A stretch of DNA of 64,000 bases from assembly GCA_020543525.1 (NCBI GenBank), contig JAHYIO010000007.1, positions 558,001-622,000 of the forward strand. Reading direction: 5' to 3'. Source of the DNA: Coriolopsis trogii. Taxonomy: Eukaryota > Basidiomycota > Agaricomycetes > Polyporales > Polyporaceae. This document shows, piece by piece, positions 25,660 through 36,530 of this stretch. Numbering within the stretch: position 1 is the stretch's first letter; each line of letters opens with the position of its first letter. The notes under the pieces were generated by a model, which ran no database searches, had not been told where the DNA came from, and saw only the letters and a list, made by a program, of their open reading frames with translations. The position numbers were made by a program, and so were the translations under genes.

Positions 25660-26540
25660 ACAGGTCGTAGGTATTGAACTCCGAGTCCCCGAGTGGAGGT
25701 ATCGTATGGGCTATGGCTGGAGATTCTGCTGCTCTTCCTTCCTCGTACCGGTCGTTGATCACCTACTACACAGGCCATAACGAGCGGCATTGGACGCGAA
25801 CCGCCGACTGACGACCACCGACGGACCGACTCCGACCGCGACCGACTTCGACCGACATGCACGCGTGCAGGCCTTGGAACTGGCTCGGAGAGGGTTGATC
25901 TCCTCTCTGGGTCAGTACGTGCGGGAGTCGACGGGGCTGCAGGTCTCCTGTGGTCTTTGACGCTCTCTGATGGTTCCTTCGGGAGCCTCTGTGCACTTTG
26001 ATCAATTTTTTCCACACCCCTCCTAGAGAGGCGGTTTCGGTTCTCCGATATTGTTCTTTGGGGGAGTTGTAGAAGTGGCGGCGAGGAGTCTTCCTTTTTG
26101 CTCTTTACAGGTTCCCTGGGACGTCGACGTTAAGAACATCAAGACAGTGGTACTCGGGATCCTCGGTAGAGGTATTGGCTATGGCCGGAGCTTTTGCTGC
26201 TTCTCTCTTCTCGTTCCTGTGGTTGAACACTTCCTACACAGGTCATAACGAGTGGCACTGGACACGAAAAGACCTACCAACGACACCGACCGGCTGCCAC
26301 GACCGACTGCGACCGACAACCGACAACCGACGACATGCACGCGTGCAGGCCTTTGGAACTGCTCAGAGAGGGTTGATCACCTCTCTGGGTCAGTGCGGGC
26401 GGTTGCCGAGGGGACTGCAGGAAACGAGCCACCTCCTGTAGTCTCTGACGCTTCTCGCTAACTCGGGGCCTTCGGGCTCCGACCTCCCTTGTGGAGGACC
26501 CCTCTTACTCCCTCGACGTCTTCTATTCTCGAATTAGAGA
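25660..26540 (+). repeat. two structured repeat units after gene C
   Basis: Palindromes TGCACGCGTGCA at 25858-25869 and 26336-26347, matching unit types 2 and 3 of B2. The stems are CGGAGAGG/CCTCTCTG and CAGAGAGG/CCTCTCTG. The type 1 unit seen after B is absent here. Confidence 0.6.
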
Positions 26541-26829
26541 AGTTGTGAGAGATTAAGGTGTTTCCTGCGACAAGCGTCTGGACGTACCTGTGATGTTCTA
26601 TCTGCGGAAGCATCTATGCGGCCACAACGCCCGGGGGAGGGGTGTCTACGTCGCATTGCAGCGACGATAGAGATAAGCTGCTTATGATTTGAGAGAAGGC
26701 TTAAGGACAGCATCTCTGACGGAGGGCGAGCCGTGCATGTGTGCCAGGCCTTCGTGACTGAGTGGCAGAACGTTCGAATCAGCTCTCGGACCACGACGGA
26801 GTTGGGCGGTAGGACACACGCTGACCGGA

Positions 26830-27185
26830 TGCGAACGTCAGAGGTCGCGCCCGTGTTCTTGTAGACACCGGACACCTTTGCCTGGTGCGGAGTACTTCGC
26901 AAACTCTTCACAAAGTCCACCGCGATGTAATATAGACGGATGTTGTTACTTTTGTGTCTAATTGATGTACTGCGGGTGATCACTCAATCAAGAGACAAAG
27001 TGATTTTAATCCATCGAATAGCCCCGTGGTATTGTGAGAGTCGTCGTGTGGATATATGAAGCCACGCCGGAACCGTTCGTAGTAGCCATCAACAGTATGT
27101 ATACCTGCAACAGCACCATAAGCAACGCAAACGTCAGAACTGACCTCTTGTCTGATGTAGACGACGCACCATAACAAAGGGAGAG
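26830..27185 (-). pseudogene. second decayed carboxypeptidase fragment
   Basis: The minus strand reads QAKVSGVYKNTGATSDVRI, aligning with [18 protein letters not shown] of the intact gene near 2.3 kb. Further upstream it reads VVYIRQEVSSDV and IYPHDDSHNTTGL, like the S10 YDIR...YDDP region. Frames are broken. Same arrangement (element, then carboxypeptidase debris) as at 24.1 kb. Confidence 0.55.
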
Positions 27186-27272
27186 TCCGACCCTCTAGAC
27201 CCGGAAACCATAGCCTGATACACCTGAGTCCTCAGAGCTCTAATAAACGATTCTCCCTCCAGTGTAATACCC

Positions 27273-27902
27273 TCACAACTCTGCTGCAACGTTGGTACCC
27301 CACTTGGCCAGACTTGCGCCGTAAGACCCTACGTTCGCGATGGATGCAAGGGATGAGTCGAAGCCCCACGACGCGAGAGCCTTGATCCGACCGAGCGACT
27401 CGGCGAAGTCGACACCAGCCCCAGCAGCGGAGGCGTCGCGGCCAAAGAGGTAGTAGGCAGTACGAGCGTTAAGGAATACGAGACGTTGCGGAAGGTAGAG
27501 CAGTGTGCCCATGGCCAAGAGGCCGAGGGTGAGGTATAAGAAGATCACTGTGCAAGTAAAGGAGAAGAAAGATGAGCATGTGCCAGAAATGCCTCTGTAA
27601 CGGAAACAGAGCGAACCCAAGACGTGGGTGTGGCGTGGAGCAGGAGTCGACGGTAATGAGAGACAGAACGGGAACTCACAGACCACGGCCTTTTCCCAAG
27701 GCTCCATCATGGAAAGGGCGAAGGTGACTTCGAGCCAGAGCCGTCTCCTCCACAGGAACTGGCCGATGGCCGACTGCGGCGGGCGATAGGGCAGCTGGAG
27801 TCTGAAGAAGACCTGGCTGATGGTCGTTTCACGCTTCCACTCCGCATACGACATCGGCGGGGGGTTCGAGTCCGAGACAAGAGCGGTCGTCGAGGAGGAC
27901 AT
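27273..27902 (-). CDS. serine palmitoyltransferase small-subunit-like membrane protein, copy 1
   Basis: Likely regulatory small subunit of serine palmitoyltransferase (first step of sphingolipid synthesis, ER membrane). Two exons, 27902-27680 and 27547-27273, give 165 aa; an in-frame ATG at 27935 would add 11 residues. The core is RRRLWLEVTFALSMMEPWEK followed by the hydrophobic stretch VIFLYLTLGLLAMGTLLYLP. This matches the ssSPT pattern: aromatic-rich helix, then LEPWE, then one membrane helix and a YLP/MPQ turn. The N-terminal PPYRPP-like extension (LPYRPPQSAIGQFLW) and the C-terminal tail are fungal additions. The intron is 132 nt, longer than usual here. A paralogue lies at 36.1-36.5 kb. 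It is divergent from the carboxypeptidase at 28.3 kb. Confidence 0.72.
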   Translation of the reverse strand: MSSSTTALVSDSNPPPMSYAEWKRETTISQVFFRLQLPYRPPQSAIGQFLWRRRLWLEVTFALSMMEPWEKAVVCEFPFCLSLPSTPAPRHTHVLGSLCFRYRGISGTCSSFFSFTCTVIFLYLTLGLLAMGTLLYLPQRLVFLNARTAYYLFGRDASAAGAGVDFAESLGRIKALASWGFDSSLASIANVGSYGASLAKWGTNVAAEL

Positions 27903-28320
27903 CGTGAGTCGGACGTAGGGGAAGGGGGAGGGCACTGGGGTCGGTGGGAAGATGGACGTCGAGCGACGAGGGCGGGACGCGCCCAGCGCTGGTGCTGGTC
28001 CACCCGGCGCGCGCCACGATCTTCGTTACGACATACCAGCGACATACGCAGTTCGAATTCCTGGGACACTGTCGCGCCTGCGATCGTAATACGTATCATG
28101 AGAACCATAGGGCCGTAGTACGGTGCATATGACGACTGCGAGGGCTTTCGCGACTATTTATTGCCTGCTGTGCCTTTCTCTCGCCCTCTCTTCCTGCGCA
28201 GTACGTCCAGGGCCTCCTCCGGGTGAGTCATATCCCGTCTGTGCACCGCTGTATAAAGCTTGAGACAGAATCGCATTAACTCGCACGTCGCAGCTTCTTG
28301 ACTAGGCATTGCGCAGAGGC
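27903..28320. promoter_or_regulatory. divergent intergenic promoter region
   Basis: A 418-bp region between the start codons of the SPT-like gene (-) and the carboxypeptidase (+). A CTATTTATTGCC stretch near 28153 could act as a TATA element for the plus-strand gene; no further sites are called. Confidence 0.35.
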
Positions 28321-30381
28321 ATGAAGTCCGGACTTGTTTTGCTCGCTCTTAGCGGCATCCTCGCCGTCGCACGGGGTGCAGTACAGCAACCCCTCAACTT
28401 CAATGCTGCTTCATACGACGACGGTCTCTTCACCCCGCTACAGGACCTCCGTGCGGTCTCCGCCGTGGAATACACCACCCTGCGCCACCCCAGCTTCCCG
28501 GCGTACAGCGTACGCATCAAAGAGTCGCAATTTTGCGATGGCGAAGTCAAGTCCTATACCGGCTACATTGACATACAGGCCAGACATCTCTTCTTCTATT
28601 TCTTCGAAAGCCGTAACGATCCGGATGCGGACGATGTCATGTTCTGGACCAACGGCGGTCCCGGCGGTTCATCTGCTATGGGACTCTTCATGGAGCTCGG
28701 TACGCTCTCTGAGGCCCGTTGGCTCGTAGCCTCACTCATGATGCTTTTGCAGGACCCTGCAGAGTCACGGCCCCGAACAAGACCGAACGGTTCGAGCACG
28801 CTTGGAACGACCACGCCAACGTTTTCTTCATCGATCAACCCGTCGGCGTCGGCTTCTCCTACGCGGACTATGGCGAGCAAGTGGTACGTGTGGCCATTGG
28901 GGGTGAATCGACAGCTTCTCACTCTATACGCCAATCAGAGCTCCACTGTCGAGGCTGCTCAGGACATTGCCGCCTTTATGTCCATATTTTTCGAACACTT
29001 CTCCAAGTTCAAAGGCCGACCATTCCACATGGCGGGAGAGTCATACGGTGTAAGTCATTCTGGATGTTTGACTTGTCTACAGGGCTAGTGCTTAGTTTTT
29101 GTTCACAACTTAGGGCCGTTATATCCCTGTGTTTGCTGCGACAGTGTATGATCACAACGCCAAGCTCGTCGAGGCTGGCCTGACGCCCATAAACCTTACC
29201 TCTGTCATGATTGGTTCGTGAACGATCATCCTGTGAAGACTTTCGTTCTAAATATGGTGCGCAGGTAACGGGTGCACAGACTTCGTCGGTATGACACAAG
29301 CATACTATGAGGTTCAATGCATGGACTACGGTTTCCCCAAGGTGACCAGCGTCTCGTATGTCTCTCGAGGGCCCGTTCTAATGTGGTCCAGAACACTGAC
29401 CCGATGGGACGTTTGCAGAGACTGCGTTCGCATGAAGCAACTTCTGCCAAGATGTCAAAAGAAAGTCAAGGAGTCCTGCGTGGACGTCCTGGACGGCATT
29501 GGCTGCAGCGACGCATTCCAGTTTTGTTACGATTCCTTTGGAGAATTCTTCGAGCGTGAGTTCACGTTGTCCTTGTTGGGACACGTTACATCGATATTGA
29601 TAGAATTTAGATTACAATGCGTATGATGCAAACAGGCCTTGGTAAGGGAGCTATATGCGCGACTTTGCGTATCTTCAGCATGGGTAATGAACAACTTACA
29701 GCAAGGATGACACATCCATCGACAATTGCTACCCGGAGGCAAAGTGAGCACGAACCCCTAGCATGGGTCCCAATTGTCTTGCCTGACTTGTGTTGTGATG
29801 TCCAGATACATCGAAGGCTTTTTGAACTCGCCATCGGTGCAAGCGCAGCTCGGTGTGGACCCGCGTCACGGGAACTGGTCCCTCATCAACTATGAGCTCA
29901 ACCACCGTTTCTTCGCCGACTACTGGGACTTCCGTGCAGAGCACTACCTCGCCGCGCTCCTCGAACGCGGTGTCCGTGCGCTCATCTACGTCGGAGCGAC
30001 CGACTGGATTTGCAACTGGGTACGTAGCATGGCCCTCCCCTTTCTGCCGAAGCTCACCTCATTTCTGACGCGTCCCGTCCAGGTCGGGAACCAACGTATG
30101 ACGCTCGAACTGGAGTGGACCGCGCAGGAGCTTTACAACCGCCAGCCGTTGCGTGACTGGTTCGTGAACGGCACAGTCGCAGGGAAGACGCGCAGCTTCG
30201 GGCCGCTCACGTTCGCTACCATCGACGGGGCGGGGCACATGGTAGGCCGCCTGTATCCGTCTCTCGTCATGGACGCCAGTACTGACAGGTTTTGTGGTGC
30301 GTGACCCTGCAGGCGCCATTTGATCAGCCTGTGCGGTCACTGGAGCTTGCGAACCGGTGGCTTGCGGGCGAGGAGCTGTGA
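28321..30381 (+). CDS. serine carboxypeptidase (S10), second gene
   Basis: Secreted or vacuolar carboxypeptidase of the CPY type. Eleven exons: 28321-28699, 28753-28883, 28939-29049, 29114-29213, 29265-29355, 29419-29555, 29611-29641, 29702-29743, 29806-30019, 30083-30241 and 30313-30381, 487 aa. The signal peptide is MKSGLVLLALSGILAVARG, then comes a short propeptide-like stretch. Motifs: TNGGPGGSSAMG, IDQPVGVGFSYAD, GESYGGRYIP with Ser205, YVGATDWICNW with Asp407, and GAGHMAPFDQP with His464. The usual G-D-x-D reads G-A-T-D, so the first Asp of that motif is replaced while the second is kept. Paired cysteines around residues 260-340 fit the CPY insert. It is a different S10 subgroup from the gene at 2.1-4.0 kb. 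Confidence 0.93.
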
Positions 30382-31669
30382 ATAGTGCTGGAATCATTGG
30401 GATCTCCTGACCCTCAAATATCATTGGACTGATGACAAGAGATGAGCTACGTCTGATTACCGCAGTGCGGCCTAACAGTGTTGTTCCGAAAGCCCGACTT
30501 TGGAGAGTCGGCCTGGGCCCGCTCCACGTCCGCGAGCCCACTACGGACTGGACTCAGCGTTGACTCTGCAACACACGTGAGATCGCTCTCGTCCATTCAG
30601 GACCCGGGAGTTGAGGTGCTGTCTCCTGTGCCTCTGAAGCCCGAAGAGCCTAGAGGAAGCCGAGCTACAAACAACTTGCAGTTGCCTCGCGCTATATTGA
30701 ACACTTGCTCTAGACGGCCAAAGTCCCCGCAGTGCCACCGGGAAGTCTGCCGAAGGCGGGACGGCGATATGCCGTACTATGTCGTGGCCGCTACTCACCA
30801 TCGCGCGTTCAAACCAGGCCACTCCTTGGGCAGATCAGCATCTAGAGCAGACGTTCACTCAAGTATGTAAGTACTCACGAGGCGTGTAGACCCCGTCAGC
30901 GTTAGCTGTCAATGCATCCGGGATCATCGGGTGAGGCCCACAGCACGCAATGCCCCGCCTTTCAGTCTTGGCGTCGCAAGGCGCACATAGCACACAGCAT
31001 AGGTTTATGTACAATGTGTATCGATGACTGCATTCATCAGCCAAATGTCCGAATCTAACGGGTTCCATCCAGGACCAGGCCGTCCCGGTCTCCCTAGAGC
31101 GCCTGCTGGACACTCATGATCACTGCTGAGATCGTCTCGCAGTTCACTTCAACCGCTAGCCCACGTCTTACGGCACGCAAGTCAAAAAGAAGCCCAGGTC
31201 TCACAGAATATTACAGAAGATGGCGGGTCTGCTCTCGAAGTCGCTCGCCTTTCCTCAAATCGAAGAGGGCATACGGAAAGTTGGAGGCTCGCAGGACTCC
31301 ATCAGCGATTCGCCCTCGATAGCTTCCGATGTCGGCGGGACTGCGGGACCAGCACGTAAATACTTGCGTCGCGGCGCTCGCTATGAACTCCGGCTCCAGC
31401 TTGAAGAGAAGCCATAGATCAAAGTAAATTCACAGCATTCTAGTTGGTACAGCTGTGCTCCCGGATCTAGAGTAAAGCTGCCGGACCCGCAGTGGGAACA
31501 AGTCAGGAACCAATCATCGTCAATCCATGCTCGTCGCAAATGTCTCCAGGGCACCCTAGGCCAAGGCGAAACGTCCGTCATTGCCGCCTCGGGGGCCAGC
31601 CTTGATCGACAAGTGATTTCGCGGCTCCAGTATGCCGCCAACTGACCGTGACCTGAAGGAACGCCTACG
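30382..31669. other. intergenic, no gene recognised
   Basis: Short mutually overlapping frames only (longest about 130 codons at 30478-30870, Pro/Ser/Arg-rich without recognisable motif). Nothing further to support. Confidence 0.5.
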
Positions 31670-31676
31670 TATATAA
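31670..31676 (+). promoter_or_regulatory. TATA box of secreted protein 1
   Basis: TATATAA about 105 bases upstream of the start at 31781, followed by a CT-rich leader typical of highly expressed basidiomycete genes. Confidence 0.65.
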
Positions 31677-31780
31677 GCTCTTCATCGAGCTACACCGGAC
31701 TTCAGGTTGCTCAACCTTCATCTCATTCGACTTCTTCCACCGCACTCATTCTCCCTTTCCTACCCACCCCTTCCATCATA

Positions 31781-32644
31781 ATGCGCTCTGTCTTCTCCTT
31801 TGTCCTCCTCGCCCTCACGGCCACTTCCGCCCTCGCGTCCCCTCTCGATATCCGCGCTTCGGGCTACAAGCTCCTCAGCGACGGCACCAAGGGCACCGTA
31901 GAGGGTGCTGCTGCCGACTTCGGCGCGACCTTCCACGCGTCCGGCTTCCTCTCCCAGCAGGGTTGCAGCACCACCGCCCTGATCACAGACTGCTACACCG
32001 CCGAGCTCGCGCCCTCCGGCCAGCTCGAGACGAAGGACCACGCGCCTTGGGTCGTCGGAGGCGTCAACCAGAAGCAGCGCGCCGTCCTCATCACGCCCGC
32101 CATCACCGTCTCGACGCCGACCGTGACGCACAAGTTCAAGGTGCACTTGAGCACAAGCTTCACCCAAATCCCCCAGGGTGAGGTCGTCACGCTCGCGGCT
32201 TTCCACAACGAGGACTCGTCCATCGGTGCCTTCTCCACCTTCGCTCTCGAAGCGAAGACTTGGACTGGTGAGGAGACTTCTGGCGTAAGTGTCCCCTCGG
32301 CTGCCTAGTGCCTTAGTCCTCACTAACGAACATCCGGTTTGCAGACCTACATCTACCTCAACGCCGTCGACAAGCAGAACGGCGGGTCGTTCCCCATCCA
32401 GTACCCCGGCTTCGCCGACGGCAAGACGGTCGAGTTCTCCTTCAAGTTCTCCTTGACTGGCACCAGCGTCTCCTCCCGTGTCGTCGAGACCGGCGAGACC
32501 TCCTCCAGCCAGGAGTTCGCTGCCGTCGCTATCGCTACCGGGAAGAAGCACGCGATCACCCTCGGCCCCGCGCGCAACCCCGTCAACGGTTCGCAGAACC
32601 TCAAGGTCTGGTTTGGTGACTACGTTGCCTCCCAGGAAGAGTAA
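31781..32644 (+). CDS. secreted protein of unknown family, copy 1
   Basis: Two exons, 31781-32284 and 32345-32644, give 267 aa. Clear signal peptide (MRSVFSFVLLALTATSALA). The mature part is rich in Thr, Ser and Val with alternating hydrophobic residues, as in an all-beta fold, and has two cysteines close together (QQGCSTTALITDCYT), possibly one disulphide. One N-glycosylation site is seen near the C-terminus (VNGSQNLKVW). The family is not recognised; no catalytic motif is visible. Codon use is strongly biased to C-ending codons and the promoter has a good TATA box, suggesting high expression. A close paralogue lies 2.8 kb downstream in the same orientation. Confidence 0.85.
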
Positions 32645-34449
32645 TTGGGCTTCGCCCCGCTTTCACGACTCGCGACGCCGCACGGACATGTTTCTCCGAA
32701 CATTTAGTTCCGGTGACTACCACACATGGACTTTACTATAATTCTCAAGGACATTGCGAAACTTAACGTCGAACTGTATACTCGTAGCGTTTGCTTGGTA
32801 TTAATTGGATACGTACAAGTAGTTCAAGAATGCTGACGATTGACCACACACTGATCACGCCCTTTCTTGTGCCGGCTGTTGTTTTGACTCCTCTGACGTG
32901 ATAACGCGCCCATGAATGCTCTTGCGGTGAAGAAGTTCGGTCGTGCGATGCATGGTGAATCGGAGGATGACTGAGAGAGTTCACGGGTGGTGGGCGCGTA
33001 CTAGTGCGGCGCTTGTACTGCGTGTCCAGCACGCCAGCGCCAATCTCTCTCTGAGTCTCCATCCCTGATTCCCTCCTCGACGAAGGCGGTCTACTCACGC
33101 TCTGCCACGGATTCACTTGGCTGCCTTTTCCGACTCAGGAGTGGAGCTGATGCACTCCTCTCGTAGAAGTCAGGGCACCGAGTCGCGCGTGGATGCACAA
33201 TAATCGTGGTCGACCTTCATATTCTAGTCAGACAGCTTATGCGTCCTGTCGTCGGAGACTTCGCGAGGTTTGCACTCGGACTTGCTGGCGTCTGGGACGC
33301 TTCTCCGTGGTGAGAACGGCAACTTTTCTTCCTTTGCAATGCACATCTGCAGGCCAACGGCGAGTCTCGCGCTCAAAGTCTCAACGGTTAACCCGCCCCA
33401 GGACCCTCATCCCGGCACCCAGTGCCGCTCGGCGACTCCGTGATGTCAATATTTATTTGTCATTTACCAGGACTCGCTTCAGCTTCCCAAGTAAGTAGTG
33501 AGCAACGATATTTTCCAGGACGCCGCTCAGAGCCTTCAACAGATCGTTGCCAGATCAGCACGAAGTGTGACGCGATCTGGGTCGTAATGTATATTGAGAG
33601 GAGTACGCTCGCGCTCGCCGGTACGTACATGTCGCTGATGGCAAGTCGTCGCAAGACTACCTCTTCCACGCTACTAGTGACACTTGAATTCATCTCGAGA
33701 AGTACGCAACAGGATAACCTGTGGCCGCCGCCAACCATGACTATGCCCTCTCAGCGGTTGAGACCTTGTGACGGCGCAATAACCTGAGTCCGGAGGAACA
33801 ATCCGTGATAATCCTCCTGTTTACCCTATCATAACTGTCAAACGCTGTACGGCCTCTCCGCATCATTATGCGGATATGGATCAATCCACATTGTCTTCTT
33901 TCCAAGGCCTCTCTCGACCTAGGTGGGTATCGATTCGTGCGATGGAGTAGCATTGACATGAAGCCCAATTGCAAGCGACGGCGTTGGGCGAGGTGTTAGC
34001 TTCAACCGACTCCGAAACTCTCTTATTACGCCGATCGCAAAACCACACTGCCACCGCGGCACCGCTCGACTGGTGAAGGCGTGCGATTGCATAGCTTTCG
34101 GAGAGCTATGCACGTATTCTCTTGCCTATGAACGCTCTGCCTACTCTACAACTTCAAGCTGTGAGCACACAACGCGTCAATGCATTTACGCAACCACGGC
34201 TCGCCTTCGCGGGTGCATTCAGGACAGTACTGCAACATGGGACGGTTTCCCCACGGTGGGAACCACCATCTTGGCAATGCCTCCCATCATCTTCGTGCGC
34301 CAGACACATGTATGATGCACTTGACTCCCGGTGATCACAGACTGGCTCCACTTTGCAGGACGACAACGAAAGCGGAAACTGGTCTCGCGATCCGCATCGT
34401 CGCGGCTTTTCGACGCCGTCAGGTAAGCGTGAACTGGAAGAGTGACAGG
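32645..34449. other. intergenic between the two secreted-protein genes
   Basis: No gene supported. A minus-strand frame at 33460-33738 contains a hydrophobic run (ASASVLLSIYITTQIASHFV) that could be a relic of a membrane protein, but no start, splice context or second domain supports it. Confidence 0.45.
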
Positions 34450-34455
34450 TATAAA
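34450..34455 (+). promoter_or_regulatory. TATA box of secreted protein 2
   Basis: TATAAA, then GTCTCTGCG, about 100 bases upstream of the start at 34554, the same spacing as in copy 1. Confidence 0.65.
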
Positions 34456-34553
34456 GTCTCTGCGTTCAAGGTGTCTTGGTCCTCAGCGTTCAGCTTCAAA
34501 CCCCATCTACTCCCTTCCCCTTCGCGTTAAACCTCTCCTTCGCCTTCTGAACG

Positions 34554-35408
34554 ATGCCTTCCTTCTTCTCCTTCGTCGTTCTTGCCCTCACGGCCGCATC
34601 TGCCATCGCCTCCCCTCTCGACGTCCGTGCCTCGGGCTACCAGGTCCTCAGCGACGGGACCAAGGGCACCGTCGAGGGTGATGTCGGACCCTACACCTTC
34701 CACGCGTCTGGCTTCCTCTCCCAGCAGGGTTGCAGCACCACCGCCCTGATCACAGACTGCTACACCGCCGAGCTCGCGCCCTCCGGCCAGCTCGAGACGA
34801 AGGACCACGCGCCTTGGGTAGTCGGCGGTGTCGGCCAGAAGCAGCGCTCCGTCCTCATCACACACGCCATCACTGTCTCGACGCCGACCGTAACGCACAA
34901 TTTCAGGGTGCACTTGAGCACGAGCTTCAACCAGATCCCAGAAGGCGAGGTCGTCACGCTTGCGGCTTTCCACAACGAGGTCGCGGCCATTGGTGCCTTC
35001 AACACCTTCGCTCTTGAGGCGAAGACATTTACTGGCGAGGAGACCTCTGGCGTAAGTCTCCTTCAGCCATATCTCTTGATTCTTGCTCACGACAACGCCT
35101 CCTTGCAGACTTACATCTACGTGAACGCCGTCGACAAGGCGGGCCGCACGTCGTTCCCCATCCAGTACCCCGGCTTCGCCGACGGCAAGACGGTCGAGTT
35201 CACCTTCAAGTTCACCTTGACTGGCACCAGCGTGTCCTCCCGTGTCGTCGAGACCGGCGAGACCTCCTCCAGCCAGGAGTTTGCTGCCATTGCTATTGCT
35301 ACCGGGCAGAAGCACGCGATCACCCTCGGCCCCGCGCGCAACCCCGTCAACGGTTCGCAGAACCTCAAGGTCTGGTTCGGTGACCACGTCGCCTCCCAGG
35401 AAGAGTAG
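34554..35408 (+). CDS. secreted protein of unknown family, copy 2
   Basis: Two exons, 34554-35051 and 35109-35408, give 265 aa. The signal peptide is MPSFFSFVVLALTAASAIA. Most of the mature protein is identical to copy 1, including the two cysteines and the whole second exon apart from a few residues. The differences cluster in the first third (two residues shorter around GDVGPYTF) and in the exon-junction region. The intron position is the same and phase 0 in both. Promoters are diverged although both have TATA boxes, so the two copies may be expressed under different conditions (inference). Family unknown. Confidence 0.85.
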   Translation: MPSFFSFVVLALTAASAIASPLDVRASGYQVLSDGTKGTVEGDVGPYTFHASGFLSQQGCSTTALITDCYTAELAPSGQLETKDHAPWVVGGVGQKQRSVLITHAITVSTPTVTHNFRVHLSTSFNQIPEGEVVTLAAFHNEVAAIGAFNTFALEAKTFTGEETSGVSLLQPYLLILAHDNASLQTYIYVNAVDKAGRTSFPIQYPGFADGKTVEFTFKFTLTGTSVSSRVVETGETSSSQEFAAIAIATGQKHAITLGPARNPVNGSQNLKVWFGDHVASQEE

Positions 35409-36093
35409 GGCAGATCGTCCGCCTTTCGCGTCTTGTGATCCCGCATGGACAGCCATTCGGGACGTTCATGAAGGATTGACATGACTGCATCAATTTAGGG
35501 GACTGTGTGACCATGATTATTGACAACACTGCACGCGGACTTCACTTTCTCACTTGTCACTTGTTTGACTTTTTGTATTGCATAATATGTGTACTAGCAT
35601 GTAATACGCCACACCTTCATTATCGAATCTGTGACTGTGTCTGTCTTGTTCGTCGCATTTTGGAACAGGTGTGCCATGGCTCATCTCGATGAGGCAAACA
35701 TCCGCACCACCCATTGTGGCGTCCGGCGCTCCCCTTTGGGTTGCAACTAAGGCCAAGCCCGGCAGGGCGCGCGAGATGATCTTCGGCGTTGCTTCTTGTC
35801 CTCAACCATGACCAGCGACCGCTACGGAAGGTTGAGTAGCACTACGATATAGGTACACAATGTGGAAGAACGACAGGTATGTCTCGAATGATGTACAATT
35901 ATATGAAGTAAATACTGATATATCTGTTCATAGACGAAGACATTATCAGTCAAGACGTTCAACGACATGCTCTGACCGCATCAGCACATACTAGACGGCG
36001 ACAAGAGTGCCCACATATTCTGCAGGACCAAGGGGGGCGTCCCTGCGCTGGCCACGGAATCATCGACTAATCATCCCTCTCAGCGCGCGCACG
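35409..36093. other. intergenic, convergent 3' regions
   Basis: AT-richer 3' sequence of secreted protein 2 followed by spacer up to the stop of the second SPT-like gene. No gene or repeat seen. Confidence 0.5.
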
Positions 36094-36530
36094 CTATAGG
36101 TGCAGTATCGACGCGTTCCGCTCTACCCATCCTCCCATCAGCTTCCGCACAGAAGTCACCGCCGTCTCAGCGTCATCGTTGCCAAAGAGGTAGTATATCG
36201 ACCGCCGGTAGACGTGCGGGACCTCCTCGGGTACAAACTTGTACAGGCCGGTGAAGACCAGGGTGAGCACAAAGTAAAACACGGCAACTGCACAGAGGCG
36301 CGTCAACGACACGCGCTCAACCAAACAACACGCAAATGGGAAGGCGTACGAGTGAGAAGCTTTTCCCAAGGTTCGAGGACGGAGAGGCCCCACGTCGTCT
36401 CGATCCAGAGACGGCGCCGCCAGAGGAACGCGCCGAACGCGTTCTTGGGGGGACGGTAAGGGAGGTCGATGCCGAACACGACGGACGCGGTGGTCGGAAC
36501 GCGTTTCCAATCTTCGAGAGAGTTGCGCAT
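36094..36530 (-). CDS. serine palmitoyltransferase small-subunit-like membrane protein, copy 2
   Basis: Two exons, 36530-36350 and 36287-36094, give 124 aa. The core FLWRRRLWIETTWGLSVLEP then WEKLLT aligns with copy 1 at 27.3 kb. It is followed by the hydrophobic stretch AVFYFVLTLVFTGLYKFVPE and VYRRSIYYLFG (copy 1: NARTAYYLFG). LEPWE plus one membrane helix is the ssSPT hallmark. It lacks the long N- and C-terminal additions of copy 1. The intron falls at the same place, one or two residues after PWEK. The two copies lie 9 kb apart on the same strand, with the carboxypeptidase and secreted-protein genes between them. Confidence 0.7.

Larger units (their letters stand above)
24640..26830 (+). 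repeat. element C, diverged relative of A and B
   Basis: The promoter block is diverged (GCTCATGTCCGCC, then a degenerate TATACAA near 24717) and is followed by gene C, two structured units and a terminal segment. The terminal segment is homologous to the end of B2 (for example GTTGTGAGAGATTAAGG near 26541 versus GTTGCGAGAGATGAAGA). Single copy in this window. Confidence 0.65.

Noticed and set aside
28309..28320. Upstream in-frame TTG start for the second carboxypeptidase
   Set aside because: The ATG at 28321 begins a textbook signal peptide.
33460..33738. Minus-strand frame with a hydrophobic segment
   Set aside because: No start context, no second domain, no splice partners; at most a relic.
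34527..35456. 309-codon minus-strand frame (and its counterpart at 31760-32551)
   Set aside because: Antisense of the two secreted-protein genes; exists because of their C-ending codon bias.
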